32,105 nt of DNA, from contig CAZGSR010000032.1 in NCBI GenBank assembly GCA_964528645.1, positions 1 through 32,105 on the forward strand. The letters are read 5' to 3'. Of this stretch, positions 16,533 to 24,111 are shown piece by piece. This stretch comes from UBA5734 sp964528645. GTDB lineage: Bacteria > Bacillota > Clostridia > Saccharofermentanales > UBA5734. Position numbers and translations under genes: made by a program. The notes under the pieces are model-generated. The model made no database searches, was not told the origin of the DNA, and saw only the letters and a program-made list of their open reading frames with translations. Position 1 is the first letter of the stretch; each line of letters opens with the position of its first letter.

Positions 16533-16961
16533 TTAGGTTGAGAAACGGACGGTGATCGTGACAGTTGTCCCCTTACCGATCTCCGTTTCAATGGACATAT
16601 CGTCCGAATGCTTTTTGATATTGGGCAGGCCCATGCCGGCACCAAAGCCCATTTCTCGGGCAATGTCAGGCGCAGTGGACCAGCCTTCCTGCATCGCCAG
16701 GCTGACATCCGGGATACCTGGGCCCTGGTCGATGATCCGGATGATCACATGGTCCGAATAAATGAATACTTCTGCTGCGCCACCATCGGCATGGATCACG
16801 GCATTGATCTCTGCCTCGTACATGGCAATGGCAGCGCGTTTGACGGCTGCCGGGGACACGCCCAGGCGATTGAGTGCCTTTTTCGTGCCACTCGAAGCCT
16901 CGCCGGCATTGATGAAGTCCGAGCCCCGGATCTTGTATTCGAGTTTGACCGGTTCGATCAT
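16533..16961 (-). CDS. RsbW-like anti-sigma-factor type ATPase
   Basis: The 142-residue protein is a compact GHKL ATPase of the RsbW/SpoIIAB type. It has the N-box EINAVIHA (51-58), the G1 box DQGPGIPD (78-85) and GFGAGMGLPNIKK (105-117). Such proteins are serine kinases that bind sigma factors or anti-anti-sigma proteins. The ATG follows directly after the TAG of the DRTGG gene, and the hydrogenase-like gene starts 11 bases after its stop, so the three are co-translated. No sigma factor, STAS antagonist or PP2C phosphatase is next to it, so its target must be elsewhere or of another kind. Confidence 0.88.
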   Translation of the reverse strand: MIEPVKLEYKIRGSDFINAGEASSGTKKALNRLGVSPAAVKRAAIAMYEAEINAVIHADGGAAEVFIYSDHVIIRIIDQGPGIPDVSLAMQEGWSTAPDIAREMGFGAGMGLPNIKKHSDDMSIETEIGKGTTVTITVRFST

Positions 16962-17312
16962 CTAATCCCCCTTGCCTTTGACACCATTCTGGTACAGGAT
17001 GCCACAAGCAGAAAACATCGGCAGCGGGGTCGATAAGATGCAAATGCCTTTTTCCCGGGCCAGGTCAAGCATTCCGCGGTCCGGCACCTTGCCGCGGACG
17101 AAGACGATCACTTTGACGTCCATCATCTCGGCAGTCCGGATGGTCTGCGGATTGACCAGACCGGTCAGCATCATCTGATTGGTCGAGCAGGAAAAGGCCA
17201 TGACGTCACTCATCAGGTCTGCTCCACAGGCGACATTGACATCCAGGTCCATGTCATCACTCGTAACCAGAACGTTAGCAGAGATGACTTCGACGCATTT
17301 ACTTAACTTCAT
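16962..17312 (-). CDS. DRTGG-domain protein, first gene of the hydrogenase cluster
   Basis: The 116-residue protein is a stand-alone DRTGG-type domain, with CGADLMSDVMAF, LTGLVNPQTIRTAEMM and REKGICILST as typical segments. Its role is probably to bind a ligand or a partner protein. AAGGAGA lies five bases before ATG. It opens the six-gene cluster, and its promoter is probably in the divergent region to the right. It is a paralogue of the protein at 14829-15173, so two copies flank the hydrogenase-like gene. Confidence 0.8.
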   Translation of the reverse strand: MKLSKCVEVISANVLVTSDDMDLDVNVACGADLMSDVMAFSCSTNQMMLTGLVNPQTIRTAEMMDVKVIVFVRGKVPDRGMLDLAREKGICILSTPLPMFSACGILYQNGVKGKGD

Positions 17313-17408
17313 ATCTGTCTCCTTGCGAGGTCATAGAGAATTAGGTTGATCTTGCACAGATCTCATGGAAAATATCGGCAATGTGTCAAGCAGATTGTCC
17401 AAACACAC

Positions 17409-17438
17409 TTGAAAATATTATAACATGTATGCTATCAT
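17409..17438 (+). promoter_or_regulatory. candidate promoter of the zinc-ribbon gene
   Basis: TTGAAA (17409-17414) is followed after 18 bases by TATCAT (17433-17438), with an extended -10 TGC in front. It would start transcription near 17445 and give a leader of about 120 bases before the zinc-ribbon ATG. Confidence 0.4.
17417..17425 (-). promoter_or_regulatory. candidate extended -10 promoter of the hydrogenase cluster
   Basis: The minus strand reads TGT-TATAAT, a perfect -10 with the extended TG element. The -35 (TTGTTC, 18 bases upstream) is weak. This would start the cluster about 100 bases before the first gene. It overlaps the plus-strand candidate promoter, so the two may compete. Confidence 0.5.
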
Positions 17439-17440
17439 CC

Positions 17441-17462
17441 GAACAACGGATAAAGTTTGTTC
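17441..17462. promoter_or_regulatory. inverted repeat, possible operator
   Basis: GAACAA (17441-17446) and TTGTTC (17457-17462) form a perfect 6-bp inverted repeat with a 10-base spacer. It lies at the start of the plus-strand transcript and over the weak -35 region of the minus-strand promoter, a good place for a regulator of both. Confidence 0.3.
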
Positions 17463-17493
17463 ACAGCCTGAGCCTGACAGAATGGGTGGGTCC

Positions 17494-17558
17494 AAACCTC
17501 CTGATTTCTAATGAAAAGCCACTGTCACTTTCTTGATCCGAGAATAATTGGGAGGTTT
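17494..17558 (+). promoter_or_regulatory. leader hairpin that sequesters a ribosome binding site
   Basis: AAACCTCCTGATT (17494-17506) can pair with AATTGGGAGGTTT (17546-17558) over 13 consecutive pairs, two of them G-U. The right arm contains the GGGAGG ribosome binding site of the zinc-ribbon gene, so translation would be blocked while the helix exists. The 39-base loop could hold further structure. It does not match a riboswitch class that I can recognise. Confidence 0.5.
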
Positions 17559-17565
17559 TTCCGAC

Positions 17566-17742
17566 ATGCCAGACAAAATCTTAACATGCAAAGACTGTGG
17601 AGTCGAATTCGCGTTCACCGAGGGTGAACAGGCATTCTACAAAGAGAAGGGCTTTGAGAACGAACCCGTTCGTTGCCCGGACTGCCGCAAGGCCCGCAAG
17701 AACAGCAGACGTCAGCAGGGTGGCATGGACAACAGATTCTGA
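17566..17742 (+). CDS. small zinc-ribbon protein
   Basis: The 58-residue protein has two CxxC knuckles (Cys8/Cys11 in LTCKDCG and Cys37/Cys40 in VRCPDC) that would hold one zinc ion. Its middle, EFAFTEGEQAFYKEKGF, is typical of the small probable zinc-ribbon family common in Clostridia and other bacteria. The tail is basic (KARKNSRRQQGG), suggesting nucleic-acid or ribosome contact. Function is unknown. The ATG at 17566 is chosen because GGGAGG lies ten bases before it; an upstream TTG start at 17548 would overlap that site. It is the only plus-strand gene in the window. Confidence 0.88.
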   Translation: MPDKILTCKDCGVEFAFTEGEQAFYKEKGFENEPVRCPDCRKARKNSRRQQGGMDNRF

Positions 17743-17778
17743 TCTGAAAGCCTCTCCCCCAACCAGATCCTGAAAAGC

Positions 17779-17820
17779 AAAACCGTCCCTGTGCTGTCTC
17801 GTGCAGCAGGGACGGTTTTT
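17779..17820. terminator. bidirectional rho-independent terminator
   Basis: AAAACCGTCCCTG (17779-17791) pairs with CAGGGACGGTTTT (17807-17819) over 13 pairs. Seven or more T residues follow on the plus strand, and TTTTGCTTTT follows on the minus strand. It separates the convergent zinc-ribbon and hom genes and can stop both; the hom stop codon lies right beside it. Confidence 0.93.
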
Positions 17821-17821
17821 T

Positions 17822-19078
17822 TCAAGTCGTTTGATCACAGGTACAGATTCGCATCCAGCCAGCCAGATGATCTCCCAGGATAGCCAACAGGTCAGACAGT
17901 TGGCCTTCCAGAAGCGGATGTTCCGGATTAGAACCGACCAGGCAGGCGATTTCCCCCGGTACAACTGGCTCCAGCCAGTCAAAGCCAAACGGTTCAAACA
18001 TCGACTCCACCTGAGTCTTTGGAACCTGAGGGTCAAGCCGGATCAAGGCCTGGACAGGCGCCTTGTCATGCGCCAGGATGTTTTCCCGGCCCGTGTCCTG
18101 CCACAAGGCCACATGAGGTTTTTTGCCCAAGTGCATGACACATTCGATGATATCTGCGACGACGGCACTGGCCGTAGGCAGTTTGCCAGCTCCCCGGCCG
18201 TAAAACATGGTCGTTCCGAGGGCGTTGCCCCGGACCTGGATGGCATTGAAGACATCGTCCGCAACCGAAAGGGGTTTGCTCGTTTCAACCAGCATCGGGG
18301 CCACAATCAAATTGTAATTCTGACCGTCATTTCGCAGGAAACGGCCCAGGAGCTTGACTTTCCGGTTCAGACTGCGGGCATAGGCCATGTCTGCTAAAGT
18401 CACGGCTGTGATGCCTTCTGTGTGGATTTTGCGACTGTCAATGTATTCACCGGTCGCGATGCTGGCCAGGATGGCAATTTTCCGGCAGGCATCGATCCCG
18501 GCAATATCCGCTGTCGGGTTTTGTTCGGCATAACCTCGTTCCTGGGCTTCTTTGAGTGCGGCATCGAAATCGATCCCGGCATGCTCCATCCGGGTCAGGA
18601 TGTAATTGGTGGTTCCGTTCAGGATACCAGAGATTTCGAGAATGACATTGGCTGCCAGACACTTGTGCAACGGGCGGATGATTGGAATGCCGCCGCCCAC
18701 ACTGGCTTCGAACAGATAGCTGACATTGTTGGCATCTGCGAGAGCCATGAGCTCAGGGCCATGGGTGGCGACAAGCTCCTTGTTCGATGTGACAACATGC
18801 TTGCCAGCCACGAGTGCCCGTTTGGTCAGTTCATAAGCGATTGAAGCCCCACCGATGGTCTCGACAACAACAGAGATTTCAGGATCATCCATGATTTCGT
18901 CAGCGGAGCGGGTCACCCGGTCGCCGTAGGGATCCTGGGGAAACTCCCGCAGATCGAGGATTTTCTTGACATCGATGCGCTGGCCCGTCCGGGTCTCGAG
19001 CGATGATTGATTCATGTAAATGACCTCGCCGACACCACTGCCGACGACGCCATACCCTAAAATAGCAATATTGATCAT
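17822..19078 (-). CDS. hom: homoserine dehydrogenase
   Basis: Hom reduces aspartate semialdehyde to homoserine with NAD(P)H, feeding threonine, methionine and isoleucine synthesis. The Rossmann motif IAILGYGVVGSGV opens the protein. VVTSNKELVATHG, ASVGGGIPIIRPL and GILNGTTNYILTRM with GYAEQNPTADIAG are hallmarks of the catalytic domain, and the last contains the active-site region. The C-terminal 80 residues resemble a reduced ACT domain, so feedback by threonine is possible but uncertain. At 418 residues it is near family length. GGAGG precedes the ATG. It follows the pheB-like gene by 26 bases. Confidence 0.96.
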   Translation of the reverse strand: MINIAILGYGVVGSGVGEVIYMNQSSLETRTGQRIDVKKILDLREFPQDPYGDRVTRSADEIMDDPEISVVVETIGGASIAYELTKRALVAGKHVVTSNKELVATHGPELMALADANNVSYLFEASVGGGIPIIRPLHKCLAANVILEISGILNGTTNYILTRMEHAGIDFDAALKEAQERGYAEQNPTADIAGIDACRKIAILASIATGEYIDSRKIHTEGITAVTLADMAYARSLNRKVKLLGRFLRNDGQNYNLIVAPMLVETSKPLSVADDVFNAIQVRGNALGTTMFYGRGAGKLPTASAVVADIIECVMHLGKKPHVALWQDTGRENILAHDKAPVQALIRLDPQVPKTQVESMFEPFGFDWLEPVVPGEIACLVGSNPEHPLLEGQLSDLLAILGDHLAGWMRICTCDQTT

Positions 19079-19104
19079 GCAAAGTCCTCCAAGTTGTTGT
19101 TCAA

Positions 19105-19545
19105 TCAGTCTCGAGCCAGGATTTTGTACGAACGGACACCAGGAATTTTGCCCAGCTCATCGAGCAGATCCTCCAGAGATCCAGTCATCCGGTCCGTTTC
19201 AATCGAAATCGATACATCCGCCAGTCCATTGATGGGAATGTTCTGGTTGATGGTCAGGACATTGGCCTTCTCCCTGGCCAGCTCGGTGATGATGCCAGAC
19301 AGAATGCCGGGGAAATTTTCCACGGCAAAAATCAGGGTCACCATCCGGCCCCGGGAAGTCTCATAAAAGGGTAGCACCGCATCCTTGTACTTGTAATAAG
19401 CGCTGCGTGAAAGTCCGATCCGGTTGCAGGCCACGTTGATGGACTCGGCTTTGCCGCTGCTGAGCAACCGTTTGACTGCCATGACCTTGTTGAACACGTC
19501 AGGCAAAACTTCCGCTTTGACAAGGAAAAACTCGCTGTCTGACAC
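19105..19545 (-). CDS. pheB: ACT-domain protein, UPF0735/PheB family
   Basis: The 146-residue protein has an N-terminal helix-turn-helix-like part (ESINVACNRIGLSRSAYYKYKD) and a C-terminal ACT domain (VTLIFAVENFPGILSGIITEL onward, split here by position 70-145). This is the UPF0735 design, called PheB in Bacillus, where it lies next to amino-acid biosynthesis genes. It probably binds an amino acid and regulates the pathway; its activity is not established. The start is GTG with AAAGGA nine bases upstream. It lies just before hom, in line with a role in aspartate-family control. Confidence 0.85.
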   Translation of the reverse strand: MSDSEFFLVKAEVLPDVFNKVMAVKRLLSSGKAESINVACNRIGLSRSAYYKYKDAVLPFYETSRGRMVTLIFAVENFPGILSGIITELAREKANVLTINQNIPINGLADVSISIETDRMTGSLEDLLDELGKIPGVRSYKILARD

Positions 19546-19598
19546 GACCTGGCATCCTTTCGTTGTACGCTAGTGAAGAACAATCGTCCGTGAAGGAT

Positions 19599-19628
19599 AC
19601 TATATCATGGCCTTTGCAGATCCGGCAA
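19599..19628 (-). promoter_or_regulatory. candidate promoter of pheB-hom
   Basis: Minus-strand TTGCCG (19623-19628) is followed after 18 bases by TATAGT (19599-19604). It overlaps the end of the upstream phosphodiesterase gene. No terminator is seen before it, so pheB-hom may also receive read-through from the long upstream operon. Confidence 0.45.
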
Positions 19629-20150
19629 GGGCGTAATTTGGAATTTTCCATCCGATAAGACGAGCCAGATACCCTGAGGTCCTTCCCGACCGGGAAAGGC
19701 TGATCCGGGATTGATCAAGTAAAAACCCCGATCATCCTGAACCTGCTGCCGGACCAGTTGACGATGCGTATGGCCAAACAGGATAAAATCTGCACGCCAG
19801 GGATCCTGAGCGGCAATCTGGCAGAGGTGCTGCAGACCGCTCTTGACGTGATAGCGATGACCGTGGGTCAGAAAAAAGCGCCAGCCCGCCAGAACAAGCA
19901 AACGGTTGTCTGGCAAATCAGCCGTAAATAGAAAATGGTCACAATTGCCGGCGACTCCAAGCACCGGACAGTCCATCTCCCAGGCAATTTCTTCCAGGGG
20001 CTCCTGATGGTCCCCGAGGTGGAGAATCAAGTCTGGTTGACCGGTTTGCTGGATCAGGGAGGCGATGCCATCGGTGCGACCGTGCGAATCCGAAACCAGC
20101 AGCAATCGCACCACATCAGCTGTCTTGAGCCGTTCGAGTACCTGATCCAT
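19605..20150 (-). CDS. YfcE/MJ0936-type metallophosphoesterase
   Basis: This is a calcineurin-like phosphodiesterase with the full motif series SDSHGR, LHLGDH, GNCD, THGHRY and FGHTHRQ, which hold two metal ions. Relatives hydrolyse artificial phosphodiesters and in some cases cyclic nucleotides; the natural substrate is unknown. The frame is open to 20192, inside rdgB. The ATG at 20150 lies four bases after the rdgB stop and has GGGAA upstream, giving 181 residues, the usual size. An rdgB-yfcE pair is frequent in Bacillota. Confidence 0.9.
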   Translation of the reverse strand: MDQVLERLKTADVVRLLLVSDSHGRTDGIASLIQQTGQPDLILHLGDHQEPLEEIAWEMDCPVLGVAGNCDHFLFTADLPDNRLLVLAGWRFFLTHGHRYHVKSGLQHLCQIAAQDPWRADFILFGHTHRQLVRQQVQDDRGFYLINPGSAFPGREGPQGIWLVLSDGKFQITPLPDLQRP

Positions 20151-20154
20151 GGCA

Positions 20155-20775
20155 TCAGTTCCCGGATGACTGGCCTGGTCCTTTGAGACCATGGGGCAGG
20201 ACTTGGGCTGCCAGAGCCAGGGCCCGGGCGCGGTGGCTGATCTGGTTTTTCAAGGCGGGGTCAATCTGCGCCATGGTGTGCCCGTACTCCGGCAAGAAGA
20301 AAATCGGATCGTATCCGAATCCGTTCGAACCAGCTGCCTGTTCGGCAATCATGCCCCGGCACTCTCCGCGCACGACCTCTTCCCTGCCGTCAGGCTGGAT
20401 GATGGCAATCGCACAGATGAAGGAAGCCTGCCAGGTCTCGGGCGGATAGGGTTCCAGCCAGGCATGAAGCTGGGCGATCTTGTCACGGTAGGTGGCATTC
20501 TCACCAGCAAACCGGGCCGAATAGATACCAGGTGCACCCTCAAGGACATCGACCGAAAGCCCTGAATCATCAGCCAGGACCCAGCCGCCCAGCTGTTGAT
20601 GGACGGCGCGTGCTTTGATCAGGGCATTTTCTTCATAGGTTTTGCCGTCTTCAACAATAGTGCCGGTAAATCCAGCTTCCCGCATGCTGACCAGCGTGAA
20701 TCCGGAGTGCCTTGCCAGATCGAGGAACTCACCCAGTTTGCCTTCATTTTCGGTCGCCAGAACCAGTATGGACAT
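20155..20775 (-). CDS. rdgB: dITP/XTP pyrophosphatase (non-canonical purine NTPase)
   Basis: RdgB/Ham1 removes inosine and xanthosine triphosphates from the nucleotide pool. Motifs are LATENEGKLGEF near the start (family xNxxKxxE), TYEENALIKA, LADDSGLSVDVLEGAPGIYS, GFGYDPIF and ISHRARAL at the end. The open frame reaches 20955, but the ATG at 20775 has AGGAGA in front and gives 206 residues, which is normal. The substrate relates to the purine genes at the left end, though they are not adjacent. Confidence 0.95.
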   Translation of the reverse strand: MSILVLATENEGKLGEFLDLARHSGFTLVSMREAGFTGTIVEDGKTYEENALIKARAVHQQLGGWVLADDSGLSVDVLEGAPGIYSARFAGENATYRDKIAQLHAWLEPYPPETWQASFICAIAIIQPDGREEVVRGECRGMIAEQAAGSNGFGYDPIFFLPEYGHTMAQIDPALKNQISHRARALALAAQVLPHGLKGPGQSSGN

Positions 20776-20804
20776 CGTATCTCTCCTATCACACCCATTC
20801 AGGA

Positions 20805-22370
20805 TCAAGTCATTTTCCGCCAGCCGGGCGGGTACAAGTTCTTCAAAAGGCCATGACTTTGTGCTTTGGCCCAGCCCAGGGGGAATCGGTCGAGGCAGAT
20901 GGCTACGAATGCTCCTTCTGGCCAGCCTGTAGCCGGCCAAATAGTCTGAGGCCATTCCAGGGTTTCCCCCCGCAGATATTTCTGCAGCAACGGATCGCTG
21001 GCATCGAGTCTGAGGGCATAGCGGAAGTCATCGGCCGTCAAAGCCAATGCCAGAGCATGGGCAGGCTCAAAAACGAGCGTGGTATTGGTCCGGGCCTCTT
21101 TCATCCTGGGGGCAGCGTTCCTGTCCCGATGGAACGGACGGCTATGGACCTGACCCAGATACAGGCCAGTCTTGACCCAGTGTAAACCCTCCAGATGCTC
21201 AGTCTGGTTGGGCATCAGATGCAATCGGTCCTGATGGATCCGGTAGAAGGCCGTCTGCTCCTTTGCGGCCAATACAGAAAGTCCTGTTTCAGACAAGGTA
21301 GCCTGCGCCCAGTTCTGGAAACACAGCTGTGCCGAAACGTCATCCAGTAAAGGATGTTCAGCCCGCTTACCCTGAGGCCGCGATTTTCTGCGTTTGGTTA
21401 TGAAAAGTTCATCCGGCAGGATGGATTCCATCACTGTCCGTTGTCCTGATACAGCCTCAGGTTTCTTGTGAAGCAGGGCACAGTAATGGCCATCCCCCCG
21501 GGTCAGATGGGGCCAGATCCGCACGGTTTTCTCCAGGCCAGCAGCCAGGGCTAAGCCTGGACTCAATCCAGCCTTTGGTGGAATGGCTGCAATTTCGTAA
21601 GATGGATGACGCAGAAGGAACTTCTGGATCATGGCTTCGTCTTCAGACACGGAAAATGAGCAGGTGGAATAGACGAGGTACCCGCCAGGCCTGAGCATGT
21701 GGTCAGATGCTTCGAGAATGTCGGTCTGGACAGGTGTGCAGGCAGCTGGTCCGTATCGTTCCCAGCTTGTGGTCGCCTGGGGATCACGCCGGAACATGCC
21801 TGAGCCTGAGCAGGGCGCATCGACCAGGATGCGGTCAAAAAAATCCGGCAACTTTTCAGCCAGACGTTCCGGTGTTTCTTGCGTGATGATGGTCCTGTCT
21901 GCCCCGGACAGTTCAAGATTTCTCAGCAGGGCCTTGACCCGTTCGGCATTGATTTCATTCGCCCACAGCAGGCCACCGGATCCGACACCGGCAGCCAGCC
22001 GGGTTGATTTGCCGCCTGGCGCGGCACACAAATCCAGCACCCTGTCCCCTGGCTTGACATCCAGCGCTTCAGCTGGCAGCATCGCACTCGGTTCCTGGAT
22101 GTAGAAAAGTCCAGCATGGTAGTGTGGCAGACGACCAGGGCTGGTTTTTTCTCCCGTGTAAAAACCAGATCCAGACCAGGGCACGGGCTCCTGCACCAGA
22201 TCTGGGAGCATGCCTTCCAGCTCACCGGGCGTAGTCTTGATCAAATTAGCCCTGAGGCCTGAGGCAGATGACTGGTCATGAACCGCAAGAAAGTCAGACA
22301 GAGTCCCTGCGGGTTCAAATTCCGACCACAATCGGGTCATCTCGGCTACAAATGCTTCTGGCACTCTCAT
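20805..22370 (-). CDS. rsmF: RsmF-like 16S rRNA (cytosine-C5) methyltransferase
   Basis: The N-terminal 300 residues are a NOL1/NOP2/Sun-type RNA m5C methyltransferase. The SAM loop is DLCAAPGGKSTRLA (113-126). The two catalytic cysteines are Cys187 in DAPCSGSGMFR and Cys237 in YSTCSFS. A C-terminal extension of about 220 residues resembles the PUA-like tail of RsmF (for example GETLEWP and FPLGWAKAQ), which binds rRNA. The exact target base cannot be deduced. It starts right after the upstream gene's stop, with a one-base gap. Confidence 0.9.
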   Translation of the reverse strand: MRVPEAFVAEMTRLWSEFEPAGTLSDFLAVHDQSSASGLRANLIKTTPGELEGMLPDLVQEPVPWSGSGFYTGEKTSPGRLPHYHAGLFYIQEPSAMLPAEALDVKPGDRVLDLCAAPGGKSTRLAAGVGSGGLLWANEINAERVKALLRNLELSGADRTIITQETPERLAEKLPDFFDRILVDAPCSGSGMFRRDPQATTSWERYGPAACTPVQTDILEASDHMLRPGGYLVYSTCSFSVSEDEAMIQKFLLRHPSYEIAAIPPKAGLSPGLALAAGLEKTVRIWPHLTRGDGHYCALLHKKPEAVSGQRTVMESILPDELFITKRRKSRPQGKRAEHPLLDDVSAQLCFQNWAQATLSETGLSVLAAKEQTAFYRIHQDRLHLMPNQTEHLEGLHWVKTGLYLGQVHSRPFHRDRNAAPRMKEARTNTTLVFEPAHALALALTADDFRYALRLDASDPLLQKYLRGETLEWPQTIWPATGWPEGAFVAICLDRFPLGWAKAQSHGLLKNLYPPGWRKMT

Positions 22371-22371
22371 G

Positions 22372-24105
22372 TCACAGACTCAATTCTGCACTGATGGCAA
22401 ACGCCAGGCGCTTGAAGGCCGTTTCGTCCCAGGGGAGCAGGAGATTGAACGAAAGAAGCAGCTGGTCAAATGGCAGACTGTTGCCCTTCGCAATCAAACA
22501 GGACCAATCCTGGCCAAGTTGCCCAGGGAATTTGCGGTTTTTCTGCCAGATGCTCAGGGCTGCAAACAACCCCATGGCTCGGGCGAGTGAATGCCCAGGC
22601 CTCAGCCAGGCATCCAGGGCGAGGTGCTGCAGTCCCCCCTGAGCCAGGTAAGGCCAGTCCACATGCTCGAGGTCGGGCAGATACTGTTGTTCCAGATCAA
22701 TCCACAAGCGGCTGCGTTCAGCTGGGTCTATCAGGTTTTCCTGATGAATCCGGTGAGAAAAATCGGCCACCAAGGTCAAAATCACCAGGGCCTCCGTCAT
22801 TTGTGTCAATCTTAACAAGCCGTACAGCTCATTTTCCTGAATCAATTCCTGCAGATCAGGCAGGGCCGCCAGTTCAGTCAGGCTGGCCTGTAGCGTTGCA
22901 CGGGCCAGGTCAGGCAGTACGGGTGCGGCGATATTGCCAGCACGTTGCGCCATTCCCTGGTCAGCCAGAGCAGTCAGCAAAGGGCCAAAAGTTTGCAAGT
23001 GATGGCTGATATCTGTCATGGTGCCATGATGCGGCAAACGCCAGTAAACCGGTCCTTCAGGTTTTAGAAGCCAGGCTGTGACTTCACCAGACATATCAGG
23101 ACCGAGCTGGAAATCAGCCAGTGGCTGGTCCAGACATGCCAAGTCCCCCAGGGTGTCAGTTTGGTCCTTAAGCAGGTTCTTCAAGACCTTGGCAATGGTC
23201 TGGAATTGGGCGTCCCGGCTGCTCGTTGGCACGGGATGTCCATCTGGCAGGAAACAAAGCCAATCCTGTTCCGACAAGATTTCCAGATTCAGGCGTTTAC
23301 GTTGCAGTCGTCTGATTTCCACACCCATCGGCACAAAGAAGTGCTGGACCAATCGTTTGAAGGTGAGAAAACGATCTTCTGTCACTCCGGAAAGCCCTGT
23401 TTGGTGACGAGTGATCTCAAAATATCCTGGCAGGTGCAACTTCTTGGCCATCAGACCACGCAATTCGATCAGGTCACTGATTTGCCGGTTCAACCACTCT
23501 TCATGGGTCCGGATAAAGTCGAGGATTCCGCGAAAAGTCGCCCGTCGAATCGACCGCTGTGGTGATTCCAGCAGGGCAGGCAGTGCCGCAACAGGCCAAC
23601 GCTGGCCGAGGCAAAAAATTCTGCTCTGCGCCTTCCAGTCCAAAATCTCGCGGATTTTGACTGCTTCGGCCTCACAGTCAGCCTGGATCCGTTCACTTGG
23701 CAATTCTGACCAGAAAAGCGCCGAGTCCAGATGGAAAGGCTGGATCAGCGGCAGGATCTCATCCCGGAACCGGCAGTCCAGGACCGCCTTGAATGCCAGC
23801 GCCAGGCTGGACTGGACGGGTCCGTCAGCAGCCTCGAAAAATGCCAGTTCCGAAGTCAGGGCTGGATCACTGGATTTTTGCTCATGGAGCAGACGAGCCA
23901 GTGTCTTGTTATGATGGTAGGCTTGCCAGCAGGACAGGAGTTCCAGGCTGGCTTTTCTGGCAGAAGCAGCACTCATGGCCAGTCTCAGCCGCAGGCGGGC
24001 GCGCCGGATCTGTTCAAGCGTCACTTTCAAATCCGGGCGATGATAATATCGGGCCAGTCCTTGCGATTGGCCGCCAGGGCCGGTTGGCAGATACGGTGAA
24101 ATCAT
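22372..24105 (-). CDS. M3-peptidase (oligoendopeptidase F-like) homologue lacking the zinc motif
   Basis: This 577-residue protein follows the layout of clostridial M3 oligoendopeptidases. IELRGLMAKKLHLPGYFEI (213-231), VPMGVEIRRLQRKRLNLEIL and LCFLPDGHPVP (283-293) match the region before the active site. DPAERSRLWIDLEQQYLPD near 460-478 and the YLAQGGLQH segment match the region after it. At the catalytic place the family reads GDIDVLTHEAGHAF; here GTMTDISHHLQTFGPLL (361-377) aligns without gaps, so HEAGH becomes QTFGP (371-375). The downstream zinc-binding glutamate also seems lost (near Thr404). It should bind no zinc and cleave nothing: a pseudoenzyme. It lies between argS and rsmF in a tight operon. 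The homology call is by eye. Confidence 0.7.
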   Translation of the reverse strand: MISPYLPTGPGGQSQGLARYYHRPDLKVTLEQIRRARLRLRLAMSAASARKASLELLSCWQAYHHNKTLARLLHEQKSSDPALTSELAFFEAADGPVQSSLALAFKAVLDCRFRDEILPLIQPFHLDSALFWSELPSERIQADCEAEAVKIREILDWKAQSRIFCLGQRWPVAALPALLESPQRSIRRATFRGILDFIRTHEEWLNRQISDLIELRGLMAKKLHLPGYFEITRHQTGLSGVTEDRFLTFKRLVQHFFVPMGVEIRRLQRKRLNLEILSEQDWLCFLPDGHPVPTSSRDAQFQTIAKVLKNLLKDQTDTLGDLACLDQPLADFQLGPDMSGEVTAWLLKPEGPVYWRLPHHGTMTDISHHLQTFGPLLTALADQGMAQRAGNIAAPVLPDLARATLQASLTELAALPDLQELIQENELYGLLRLTQMTEALVILTLVADFSHRIHQENLIDPAERSRLWIDLEQQYLPDLEHVDWPYLAQGGLQHLALDAWLRPGHSLARAMGLFAALSIWQKNRKFPGQLGQDWSCLIAKGNSLPFDQLLLSFNLLLPWDETAFKRLAFAISAELSL

Positions 24106-24111
24106 GGCACC

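Noticed and set aside
20151..20192. Longer N-terminus for the YfcE-like protein
   Set aside because: It overlaps the rdgB end, has no ribosome binding site, and the shorter form matches family length.
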